A DNA stretch of 64,000 nucleotides from Chitinispirillaceae bacterium (GTDB taxonomy: Bacteria > Fibrobacterota > Chitinivibrionia > Chitinivibrionales > Chitinispirillaceae). Under the pieces are notes generated by a model. The model saw only the letters and a program-made list of their open reading frames with translations. It was not told the origin of the DNA and made no database searches. Location of the stretch: positions 79,735 through 143,734 of the forward strand of contig JAFGIN010000193.1 of the NCBI GenBank assembly GCA_016929595.1. Direction: 5' to 3'. This document shows, in pieces, positions 26,843 through 35,508 of the stretch. Each line of letters begins with the position of its first letter. Position 1 is the stretch's first letter. Both the position numbers and the translations under genes were made by a program.

Positions 26843-28648
26843 ATGAATCTTTCATCTGTTGATACAATTGTTGTACTGGATTTTGGAGGTCAGTACGCCC
26901 ATTTAATCGCGAATCGCATTAGAAGATTGGGGGTATACTCAGAAATTGTTCAACCTGATGTCGACCCGGCTGCACTGAAACATTTTAAGGGAATAATTCT
27001 CTCCGGATCACCGCACAGCATTCTTGCTCAGGACAGCCCCTGTTTTAATGGTGAACTGTTGTCTTTGAAGCTACCGGTTCTTGGTCTCTGCTATGGGCAT
27101 CAGCATCTCTGTTCGTCGTTAGGTGGTGTCGTGAGCAGAGGAACTACCAGGGAGTATGGAATTGCACAACTTCAGATTAAAAATTCAACAACCCTTTTCA
27201 ACGGACTGGAAAAAACAGAGCAGGTATGGATGAGTCATGGTGATACCGTAAGTAAGATCCCCGATGGATTTGAGATACTTGGTAGTACTGATGATTGTGC
27301 ATTTGCTGCAATCGGTGATGAGAAGCGACATTTTTATGGCCTGCAGTTTCATCCGGAAGTTACCGATACCCCATGTGGAATGAAAATTCTTGAAAATTTC
27401 ATCGGGATATGTGGATGTAAACATCAATGGAATAGTGATACCTTTTTTGAATCGATTGCTGAAGACATTCGTAAAAAAGCAGGAAACAGAAATGTATTTT
27501 TGCTTGTGTCAGGAGGGGTTGATTCGACAGTTGCGTTTTCACTCCTTAATAAAGTACTTGGAAAAGAGCGGGTGTTAGGGGTTCATATCGATAACGGGCT
27601 GATGCGGTTACATGAATCTGAGGCTGTGCTCAACTATATGAATGAACACGGTTATGATAATCTTAAGGTCGTTGATGCTTCGGACGATTTCCTCTCGGCG
27701 CTCGATGGGGTGATCGAACCAGAGAGGAAACGCAAAATTATTGGAGACATGTTTCTTACTGTTAAAGAAAAAACGTACGAAAAATTCGGACTTAACGCTG
27801 ATGAATGGATTCTTGCACAAGGGACAATCTATCCGGACACGATTGAAAGTGCAGGGACAAAGCATGCCGACAGAATAAAAACACATCACAATCGTGTTGA
27901 TCTCATACTTGAGCTCATTGAGAAGGGGCTGGTAATAGAGCCGCTTGCGCATCTTTACAAAGACGAGGTACGTGAGATCGGTGAAAAACTGGGGATACCT
28001 CATTCACTGATCTGGAGGCATCCATTTCCCGGGCCGGGCTTAGGTGTCCGCGTTCTGTGCTCAGATGGAATTGTTCCTCTTACCAGTGATGATCAGAGTG
28101 CAGTTGACTCAATTGTCTCAAAATACGGCTATATGTCATCAATACTTCCTGTGAAGAGTGTTGGTGTGCAGGGTGATGAACGTTCCTATGCACATCCGGT
28201 GCTGATTCGCGGTACATGCGACTGGGAGCTTTTAGAGATACTTTCAACAAAAATTACCAATTCAATACACTCTGTCAATAGAGTTGTTTTCGGAATAAAG
28301 ACCGGAGCAACTCCTGAATACACACTCATAAACGCTCAGATCAATCGCCAAAGACTTGATAAGTTGCGACAGGTGGATCACATTGTAACTGAAGCACTTC
28401 GTACCTCTGGTGAATATGGCACGATATGGCAACTTCCGGTAGTATTGCTTCCGTTACTCAACAGTGATGGCAATGAGTGTGTGGTTGTTCGTCCGATCGT
28501 TTCCCAGGAAGCAATGACAGCAAGATTTGCGCCACTGGCACAGCAAACAATCGACAGGATAATTCAGCAGGCTGCAGAAATCGATGGAATTGGTGATCTG
28601 TTTTTCGATATAACGCACAAACCCCCGGCAACAATCGAATGGGAATGA
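26843..28648 (+). CDS. guaA: GMP synthase (glutamine-hydrolysing), long eukaryote-like form
   Basis: 601 residues, compared with about 525 in E. coli. It converts XMP to GMP using glutamine and ATP. The N-terminal amidotransferase has GLCYGHQ (Cys 83) and QFHPEV (His/Glu); the ATP pyrophosphatase has the PP-loop LLVSGGVDSTV (about 217-227) and RHPFPGPGLGVRVL. After GVQGDERSY comes an extra stretch of about 75 residues. It contains CDWELLEILSTKI, VNRVVFG, LDKLRQVDHIV, LRTSGEYGTIWQLPVVLLPL and VVVRPI and resembles the dimerisation insert of human GMPS. The end is the usual KPPATIEWE. AAGGAAA precedes the ATG. It stands alone and converges with hldE. Confidence 0.93.
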   Translation: MNLSSVDTIVVLDFGGQYAHLIANRIRRLGVYSEIVQPDVDPAALKHFKGIILSGSPHSILAQDSPCFNGELLSLKLPVLGLCYGHQHLCSSLGGVVSRGTTREYGIAQLQIKNSTTLFNGLEKTEQVWMSHGDTVSKIPDGFEILGSTDDCAFAAIGDEKRHFYGLQFHPEVTDTPCGMKILENFIGICGCKHQWNSDTFFESIAEDIRKKAGNRNVFLLVSGGVDSTVAFSLLNKVLGKERVLGVHIDNGLMRLHESEAVLNYMNEHGYDNLKVVDASDDFLSALDGVIEPERKRKIIGDMFLTVKEKTYEKFGLNADEWILAQGTIYPDTIESAGTKHADRIKTHHNRVDLILELIEKGLVIEPLAHLYKDEVREIGEKLGIPHSLIWRHPFPGPGLGVRVLCSDGIVPLTSDDQSAVDSIVSKYGYMSSILPVKSVGVQGDERSYAHPVLIRGTCDWELLEILSTKITNSIHSVNRVVFGIKTGATPEYTLINAQINRQRLDKLRQVDHIVTEALRTSGEYGTIWQLPVVLLPLLNSDGNECVVVRPIVSQEAMTARFAPLAQQTIDRIIQQAAEIDGIGDLFFDITHKPPATIEWE

Positions 28649-28670
28649 TTGCACGGCCTGCGGCCGCCAA

Positions 28671-30089
28671 TCAATCGATATCGGCAGATTGAAATTTTCT
28701 GTTCAATTCCTGCGTTGAATATCCATCGAGAATGGGAATGATCACGGCTTTGTGCGCGAATTCTTTTCCAACAATTTCATCGACGGAATAATTACCACCT
28801 TTTACAATAATATCGGGCATTATTTGTGTCAGTAATGTTTCGGGTGTTACTTCGTCAAAGATGGTGACAAAATCAACATCTTTGATTGACGATACAACAA
28901 ATGATCTGTCCTGTTCGCTGTTGACAGGGTAGCGGTTACCCTTGATTTTTTTCGCCGATTCATCACTGTTGATTGCAACTACAAGGACATCACCCATTTT
29001 TTTTGCTTCATTGAATAGATGAAGGTGGCCTCTGTGAAGCAGATCGAAACAGCCGTTGGTAAAAACAATCTTCTTACCCTCATTCTTTAATGTCTGAATT
29101 TTTTGCAGAAGACTTTCTGTACTGGTAACTTTACTGTTATCCGTTGATGAATAAGCGGCCTGAAGTTCTGTAAGTTCGATTGGAGCTGTACCTATTTTTC
29201 CACAAACTATTCCGGCGGCTTTGTTTGCGAGTCGTGTTGATGTAACGATATCATATCCTGATGCCAGTGATGCTGCAAGTGTTGCCATGACTGTATCTCC
29301 AGCTCCTGACACATCAAAAACCTCCCTGGCTTCTGTCGGGAAATGGCTGCAACTGGATTGATTGAGGAGACTCATCCCTTTTTCAGAACGTGTTACCAGC
29401 AGGTGTTCAAGTGCATAGGTGGTACGAATTCTGGTACCGGTTTCGCAGACGCTGTCGTCCTCATTATCAATTAATGTACCTGAAATTTCTAAAAGCTCCT
29501 TAACATTCGGAGTAATGATTGTTGCATTTTTATATTTGGTCCAATCGTTACCTTTGGGATCGATAAGCACTTTCAGGTTACGTCTGGAGGCGTTTTCTAT
29601 GATGTGTGAACAAAGGCCGGGTGTGCAGAATCCTTTGCCGTAATCACTTATTACAACAAGGGAAATTTCATCAAAAACGGAATCAAGACTTTTGAAAAGT
29701 TCACTTTTTGCCTTACTGTCAATAAACAGGGGGTCTTCAAAGTCTACTCTGACGATCTGTTGATGATCCCCGAATACACGGATTTTTACAATTGTTTGAG
29801 AAACGCTGCGTACAGGTTTGAAATCGATTCTACCCGCGTTACATCTGGTATGGATCAGTTTACCATGATCATCGTCACCGATTGCACCAATCAGAATGCA
29901 GGCAGCTCCAAGATGGACCAGGTTATTTGCAACGTTTCCGGCGCCACCGAGGGTGTCATTGGTCGAGGCTATTCTGGTAACCGGTACCGGTGCTTCAGGA
30001 GAGATTCTTGTCACTTTACCGAAATAGTAACGGTCAAGCATGCAATCGCCGACAACCAGTACTTTTGCATTTTTGAAATCGAGGTTCAT
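28671..30089 (-). CDS. hldE: Bifunctional heptose kinase/adenylyltransferase HldE
   Basis: 472 residues with both domains. The N-terminal PfkB-type kinase (1-320) shows GDCMLDRYYFGKVTRISPEA and the anion hole DVSGAGDTV. The C-terminal nucleotidyltransferase has FTNGCFDLLHRGHLHLF (GCFDxxHxGH). Together they make ADP-heptose precursors from heptose-7-phosphate for the LPS core. This shows that the cell makes heptose-containing LPS. The ATG has AAAGGA in front and lies 12 bases after the upstream envelope protein gene, with which it is probably co-transcribed. Confidence 0.95.
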   Translation of the reverse strand: MNLDFKNAKVLVVGDCMLDRYYFGKVTRISPEAPVPVTRIASTNDTLGGAGNVANNLVHLGAACILIGAIGDDDHGKLIHTRCNAGRIDFKPVRSVSQTIVKIRVFGDHQQIVRVDFEDPLFIDSKAKSELFKSLDSVFDEISLVVISDYGKGFCTPGLCSHIIENASRRNLKVLIDPKGNDWTKYKNATIITPNVKELLEISGTLIDNEDDSVCETGTRIRTTYALEHLLVTRSEKGMSLLNQSSCSHFPTEAREVFDVSGAGDTVMATLAASLASGYDIVTSTRLANKAAGIVCGKIGTAPIELTELQAAYSSTDNSKVTSTESLLQKIQTLKNEGKKIVFTNGCFDLLHRGHLHLFNEAKKMGDVLVVAINSDESAKKIKGNRYPVNSEQDRSFVVSSIKDVDFVTIFDEVTPETLLTQIMPDIIVKGGNYSVDEIVGKEFAHKAVIIPILDGYSTQELNRKFQSADID

Positions 30090-30101
30090 ATATATCCTTT
30101 T

Positions 30102-33100
30102 TTAGAATTCTGCGCCAAGTGAGAAGTAGTTAATCGGACTACCGACTTTTTCCCAGTCTGTAGGCCAGCCCCGATCATAGCGAAGCACGAAAATTCCAAG
30201 ATTTGCACGCATGCCAAAGCCAAAACCGCCATAAAGTTTATCGGGTAAAGGGAGTCCATTATTTTTAGTACCTTTATCCCATGCGTTTCCAGCATCGAAA
30301 AAGAGTGCACCATTAACATATTGTATTCGAAGTGGCAGGGGCCATGCAAGGGAAATATCTCTGATAAATGGAAAACGGAATTCTGTGTTAAGAAGTACTG
30401 TCCTTGTACCTGTGATATCCAGGTACTTATGTCCTCGCAAAGGTGTTACGAACTCTGAGTGAATAGTGTATGCAATATTGCGCTCATATTCGTTTCGGTT
30501 AAGATCATAAAAAAGCCAGTTGTCATTACCTCCAAGAAAGTAGCGTTTATCGGAGGCCGCATCACTGATTGGAAAACTGATTCCGGTAAATAGACGGTTT
30601 GCCCATACAAATCGTTTCATTATATGAAAGTAATGTCGTATGTCAATATCAAGTGAAATGTATGGATTGACAATAAAATCAAAGGGGGGCGTGATGTCCA
30701 GTGTAACCTGTGCCCGTGTACCATTGACAGGGCCGGTGATTCCCCAGAGAATATTATCATAAGAATAGCCAATGGACGGTTGAAATATAGTACTTATGAT
30801 AGTTGTATCTTTGGTGTTAATCGGATCGCGTTCGAGATGGTTAACCAATAAACTGAATTCCAGGCGTGAAATCAATGAAAACGGGTATTGTGCAAAAATA
30901 AACCCGGTGATCTCTTCATCGTGAAATAATTGTTCCGCGAATAATCCCAGGTAGGAATATTCTCTGCTGACATACCCGCCGATACCAATGTCAAGACGCT
31001 GTTTTAAATAAATGTAAGAAAGGTAGAGATGAAGGTAGTCTTTAAAGTTACCCTGAAGGTCACCGGCGACAGTGATACGATGATCACCCATTACATCACT
31101 GAAAGAGAGTTGTGCCTGACCTGCTGGTGAATAAATGGTACTCATACCGACACCAACCGCTACAACATCGGGCGAAAATTTCAGTCTGTACGGAACTGTC
31201 GTCATTTTCTCCTGTGATGGTAATTCTTTAATTGAAAAAGAATCCTTTTGTGTCGTCGTGTCCCGGGACGGAATATTTTCAGTGATCGCTGCAGAATCAG
31301 AAGATGAGTCCGATAGGCTTTCGACTTTTACCTGAACAGAGTTTGAATCTGAAACTAACTCAGTATCTGTTTCTTTTATTATTATATCAGAAATTGTTGC
31401 TGTATCAGCCTCTTTCTTTTTATAGCGTGAAGTTTTTGAGGACTTCTCAGTCAGTTCAACTATTTCGGTCGTATCTGACTGATTTCTATTTCCCGGTCCG
31501 ATTTTTTGTTTCATGTTTTTACGAATCGTATCTACCGGAATAGGATTTCTGGAGAAATAGTGTATGGAGGTGTCAAGATTTGATTCTACCCAGCGTGTTA
31601 CAGCAAGGGTATCTTTTTTGATTTTGGAGTGTGGTGATTCGATAATGCGGACGTTCCATCCCCGGTTTTGAAAAAGGGTGAAGGTGATAAAATCGCCAGT
31701 CCAGTCAGGATTTGAACAGCTTCCCACATAATCAGTAAGTGGCTTGGCCTTTGAAATGGAATCGATTGGTGCGATGTATATATTATCAATGCCGTTGCGA
31801 TCAGAAACAAATGCGACAAAATTTCCATCAGGAGAAAAACAGGGTTGTTTTTCACTCCAGGGTGTTGAGGTGAGAAGAGTGATTGTACGGGTGTTGATGT
31901 TGAGCATGCGAAGATCTGACGGGGATCGTCCATACGCGTTTTTCTTTATATCGGCAGTAAGGCAGGTGTCCTGATAGGAATAGATTATTTCGGAACCATT
32001 TGGTGAAAAATGAGGGTCGGTTTCATCTGTAATTGTATTTGTCAGGCGCACAAGTGAATCGTTCCTAAGATCGTACATGTAAATGTCTCTCCAGCCACGG
32101 TCAATCCCGCTGAAAACAAGATGGTCTCCATCGGTGGACCAGTCAGGGCTGCTGAGGCTTAACAGATTTGTTTTGACTTTTCTGATTTTCCTACGCTTTG
32201 TGACGTCTATGATTCTGATCTCATCACGTCCTTCAACCAACGTGACGAATGCTAATTTTTTGCTGTCTGAAGACCAGCATATTCCGCTGCGAAAAGGGTG
32301 AAATGATTGAAAATATCCTCCATATCCGGTTTGGGAAATGGATTTTTGAATTTTTCCATCTCTGTCAGTCAGCAAGATACTGGTAAAATCTTTGTGATCA
32401 CTGAAAAATGCTATCGTTGAGCAGTTCGGTGCCATACGTGGTTGAAGGTTGAAGTAGTTGCGGGATTTAAGATGGTTGGTGACCGCAGTAGAGTTTTCTG
32501 AAGGATCCAGCCTCTGTCCTATCTCAGGCCAGTACATCTTTTTTAATTCTCTGAGCCATTCCTTTCCAAGTTCATCAGGTCCCTTTGCGTAAATTCTTTT
32601 AAATGAAGTTTCAAAGTTTCTGGAGCGTCTGAATTCTTTGAGAAAATAGGAAAATGCGCTGTCTCCTTTAGATGCCTCAAGAAAGTGAAAAAAAGATTGT
32701 CCGCCCTTGTAAGCCATGTATCCATCAAGATAAGGTCCCGGGAGGGGAATTTCACCGTGTATCGTCTGGTCAAGAAGAAACATATCCGCTTCAATATCCC
32801 ATCCCGATGAAAGATATTCAGCAAGTCCTTCCATGAACCACAAGGGTACCTGAACCCCGGATGTAAAAATGTTGCCGCCAATCTGGTCAAACAGTATTCC
32901 AAATTGAAAAGCATGGACCAGTTCATGGTGCAATACGTGTCGTAATTCGTTATAGGAGCCGTTATAGGGAATTGCAATGCGGTTTTTAAGTACTTCTGTA
33001 AATCCACCAACCTCTTCAGGCAGAATCTCTGTTATTATGTTTGTTTGTGTAAAGAGATTCGGATTTCCGTAAATCACCAGGGGAATGGGGTCTTTGTGGG

Positions 33101-33335
33101 TAAAATTGAAACTGTTTGAAAGACGGGTATAAGCGTCTTCAATCATTCTATTCGAAAGAAATGGCAAGTCGCCCTGATCCTGATGGAGATATGTTCTGAA
33201 ATGAGTAGATTGTATGTAGCGCCATTGAAGTGGCTGATACTGAACTTTGTTCAGACCAAAAGCAAATGAACTCTTTGAGAGTGAAAAGATTATAATTACA
33301 ATTTTAAGGGTAGTAAAAAAGTTAAAAATTTTCAT
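30102..33335 (-). CDS. Protease-like / TolB-propeller / outer-membrane-barrel fusion protein
   Basis: About 1077 residues from MKIFNFFTTLKI (an ATG 9 codons upstream is possible). A signal peptide ends near KSSFA. Residues about 30-280 resemble a peptidase-MA gluzincin: HHELVHAF (His 137, Glu 138, His 141) and the downstream Glu of FMEGLAEYL (near 173). Next comes a WD40/TolB-like propeller with repeats such as PDWSTDGDHLVFSG, PHFSPNGSEIIYSY and PCFSPDGNFVAFVSDRNG. An acidic Ser/Thr-rich linker leads to a C-terminal BamA/Omp85-like barrel (DAGNAWDKGTKN, YGGFGFGMRANLG, ending in SLGAEF). It is probably anchored in the outer membrane. Whether the protease site is active is unknown. It probably shares a transcript with hldE. 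Confidence 0.8.
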   Translation of the reverse strand: MKIFNFFTTLKIVIIIFSLSKSSFAFGLNKVQYQPLQWRYIQSTHFRTYLHQDQGDLPFLSNRMIEDAYTRLSNSFNFTHKDPIPLVIYGNPNLFTQTNIITEILPEEVGGFTEVLKNRIAIPYNGSYNELRHVLHHELVHAFQFGILFDQIGGNIFTSGVQVPLWFMEGLAEYLSSGWDIEADMFLLDQTIHGEIPLPGPYLDGYMAYKGGQSFFHFLEASKGDSAFSYFLKEFRRSRNFETSFKRIYAKGPDELGKEWLRELKKMYWPEIGQRLDPSENSTAVTNHLKSRNYFNLQPRMAPNCSTIAFFSDHKDFTSILLTDRDGKIQKSISQTGYGGYFQSFHPFRSGICWSSDSKKLAFVTLVEGRDEIRIIDVTKRRKIRKVKTNLLSLSSPDWSTDGDHLVFSGIDRGWRDIYMYDLRNDSLVRLTNTITDETDPHFSPNGSEIIYSYQDTCLTADIKKNAYGRSPSDLRMLNINTRTITLLTSTPWSEKQPCFSPDGNFVAFVSDRNGIDNIYIAPIDSISKAKPLTDYVGSCSNPDWTGDFITFTLFQNRGWNVRIIESPHSKIKKDTLAVTRWVESNLDTSIHYFSRNPIPVDTIRKNMKQKIGPGNRNQSDTTEIVELTEKSSKTSRYKKKEADTATISDIIIKETDTELVSDSNSVQVKVESLSDSSSDSAAITENIPSRDTTTQKDSFSIKELPSQEKMTTVPYRLKFSPDVVAVGVGMSTIYSPAGQAQLSFSDVMGDHRITVAGDLQGNFKDYLHLYLSYIYLKQRLDIGIGGYVSREYSYLGLFAEQLFHDEEITGFIFAQYPFSLISRLEFSLLVNHLERDPINTKDTTIISTIFQPSIGYSYDNILWGITGPVNGTRAQVTLDITPPFDFIVNPYISLDIDIRHYFHIMKRFVWANRLFTGISFPISDAASDKRYFLGGNDNWLFYDLNRNEYERNIAYTIHSEFVTPLRGHKYLDITGTRTVLLNTEFRFPFIRDISLAWPLPLRIQYVNGALFFDAGNAWDKGTKNNGLPLPDKLYGGFGFGMRANLGIFVLRYDRGWPTDWEKVGSPINYFSLGAEF

Positions 33336-33984
33336 AGTGGTACCAGGTTGGACTGTGCTCATTAAAAAAAATCAAACAGATTGAATTTTATTGTATATAT
33401 GGAAATTAATAAAGGTATAATAGAAAATAACAGGGTTATTTTTTATTGTTATAATGCTGGTATATTTAGTCGTTGGATAGAATAATAATTGTAACCTGAT
33501 GGTGATAGATTGCGGGAGTTCCACACCTTTAGAGATATTTTCAAGATTTTATTTATGCGATTCTGCTCTGCAACAGAAATACTGTCATATAAAGGATCTA
33601 TATTGAGGGATGGTAAAACCCGTATTACAAAATAAATCTTTTAATCGGTTAAATGAACTTTGTACACAAAAAATTTTTTACAATATCCAGAAAAACACTA
33701 TATTAATGGTTACTTGAGGTTAAAGTTTGAAGTAACACATTGTATCTGTATTATATTTGTTTTATATTACTACGATAAATGTCGCGTGTGCTGTTACAGA
33801 TGTTCAAATTTGATGTATACTGCGAAATTTAATCGTTAAATATGGTTACTCTGTATTTGTATTGTGTGTGTGGGGAACTTGAATGGTACTTTGGAAAAAG
33901 ATATATTTAAGAACCTCTTCGACGTATAAAGGAGTAGGCTGGTAAGTCTTCTTTAATTTAAGCCCTTAATATACCCGGGTTTTT
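33336..33984. other. Long AT-rich promoter region of the envelope cluster
   Basis: About 650 bases with no gene on either strand. It separates a minus-strand gene from the large plus-strand cluster and must carry the promoters of both. TTGAAG (33727-33732), 16 bases, TATTAT (33749-33754) is a fair sigma70 candidate for the plus strand. An isolated AAAGGAG at about 33929-33936 has no start codon in range. The length and AT content suggest an elaborate regulatory region. Confidence 0.4.
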
Positions 33985-35484
33985 ATGAACAAACGAGATA
34001 GTTTAAAGTCAGTTCGTATCCTCTCCCTGATCGTAATGGGAGTATGCCTTTCAATGGCAGGTAAAAAGATCGTAGTACCTCACGATTACCCGACTATTCA
34101 CCAGGCATTAGGTGAGGCTGATGAGGGTGATACGGTTTATGTTGGTAAGGGAGTTTATTACGAGAATGTCACAATGGTTGATAACGTGGTTTTGCAGGGG
34201 CAGGATATGCTCGGTACTGTTATCGATGGACGAAGGCTCGGACCTTGTGTTACAGGTGCCGATGATGCGACTATTACCAATTTTACAATTCGAAATGGTA
34301 CTGTTGGTGTCCTCTGCAAGAACACCAGGCCGATTATTAAACGGAATCTCATAATAGATAATAAGGGTACAGGTATCCACGCGCTGATTTCATTGCCGGA
34401 TATTAACAACAATGTAATATATCGCAACGAGTGGACTGGTATTTTCCTGGAAGGTTCACGGGGTACCCGGACCAGTGTCGATCATAATGTCATTCTTGAG
34501 AATGGTTACTGTGCTATTTATTGTGCCAACAGGACAGAAGTGTTAATACGTAACAACATTACCACCCGGAATAAACAGTATGGTGTATTCATAGAGCCTC
34601 AAGCCAGAAAAACCCGTATTATTAATAACAATTTCTATGAAAACAGAGCTCCTTTCAATAATGTAGCTGTTGTTCATCAAAGCAACATTCAGAAGGAACC
34701 GATATTCATATCAGAAGGACATCCGGATTTTAATTATTTCGTTAAACCTGTATCTCCCTGTAAGGGTACCGGAGAGAACGGAACCGATATTGGACTCATT
34801 ACCGATCAGATGGTTGAAGTACTCACTACGGATAAAGACGGTGATGGTATTCCCGACGACGTCGATCAGTGCCCTGATGTTGCGGAAGATAAAGATGGAT
34901 TCGAAGACATAGACGGTTGTCCCGATTACGATAATGATAAAGATGGAATTTACGATGCTCAGGATCAATGTCCCGATGAACCTGAAGACAGGGATGGATT
35001 CCAGGATGTTGATGGTTGTCCGGATCTGGATAATGACAAAGATGGTATTCCGGATGTGTCAGATGCTTGTCCAAATAATCCTGAAACTGTTAACGGTTAT
35101 AAAGACACGGACGGTTGTCCTGATGAAAAACCGGAGGAAATTAAACAGACACTTGTATTACGTGGAGTGAATTTCAAAACTGCAAGTGCAGAACTGCTTG
35201 AAGAATCCTACTACGTCCTTGAACAGGTATATAACAGTCTGGAAGCATATCAGAATGTACGAGTGGAAATAGGCGGTCATACTGATGATCAGGGATCAGA
35301 CGATTATAACCTGGCTTTGTCATACGATAGAGCAAAATCAGTAGTGGAATACCTGGTGATGAGAGGAATCAGTGCTGATCGATTAGTTGCTCGTGGTTAT
35401 GGAGAAAGTAAACCAACTGCAAAAAATAAAGATGCAGAGGGTAGGGCCAGGAATCGGCGGGTAGAGGTCGTTCCGATACATTAA
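33985..35484 (+). CDS. OmpA-family protein with beta-helix and TSP3 repeats
   Basis: 499 residues. A signal peptide ends near LSMA. Residues about 28-270 form a right-handed parallel beta-helix (NosD/DUF1565-like; DYPTIHQALGEADEGDTVYV, then Asn-rich turns). Residues about 280-385 are calcium-binding TSP3 repeats of the DKDGDGIPDD-DQCPD type. The last 110 residues are an OmpA peptidoglycan-binding domain: GGHTDDQGSDDYN, LSYDRAKSV and NRRVEVV. It should tether the outer membrane or a surface structure to peptidoglycan. The beta-helix part suggests polysaccharide contact. First gene of the envelope cluster; no clear ribosome site, but an in-frame stop 18 bases upstream fixes the region of the start. 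Confidence 0.85.
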   Translation: MNKRDSLKSVRILSLIVMGVCLSMAGKKIVVPHDYPTIHQALGEADEGDTVYVGKGVYYENVTMVDNVVLQGQDMLGTVIDGRRLGPCVTGADDATITNFTIRNGTVGVLCKNTRPIIKRNLIIDNKGTGIHALISLPDINNNVIYRNEWTGIFLEGSRGTRTSVDHNVILENGYCAIYCANRTEVLIRNNITTRNKQYGVFIEPQARKTRIINNNFYENRAPFNNVAVVHQSNIQKEPIFISEGHPDFNYFVKPVSPCKGTGENGTDIGLITDQMVEVLTTDKDGDGIPDDVDQCPDVAEDKDGFEDIDGCPDYDNDKDGIYDAQDQCPDEPEDRDGFQDVDGCPDLDNDKDGIPDVSDACPNNPETVNGYKDTDGCPDEKPEEIKQTLVLRGVNFKTASAELLEESYYVLEQVYNSLEAYQNVRVEIGGHTDDQGSDDYNLALSYDRAKSVVEYLVMRGISADRLVARGYGESKPTAKNKDAEGRARNRRVEVVPIH

Positions 35485-35508
35485 ACCTTTTAAAAAGGCT
35501 GGTATGCC

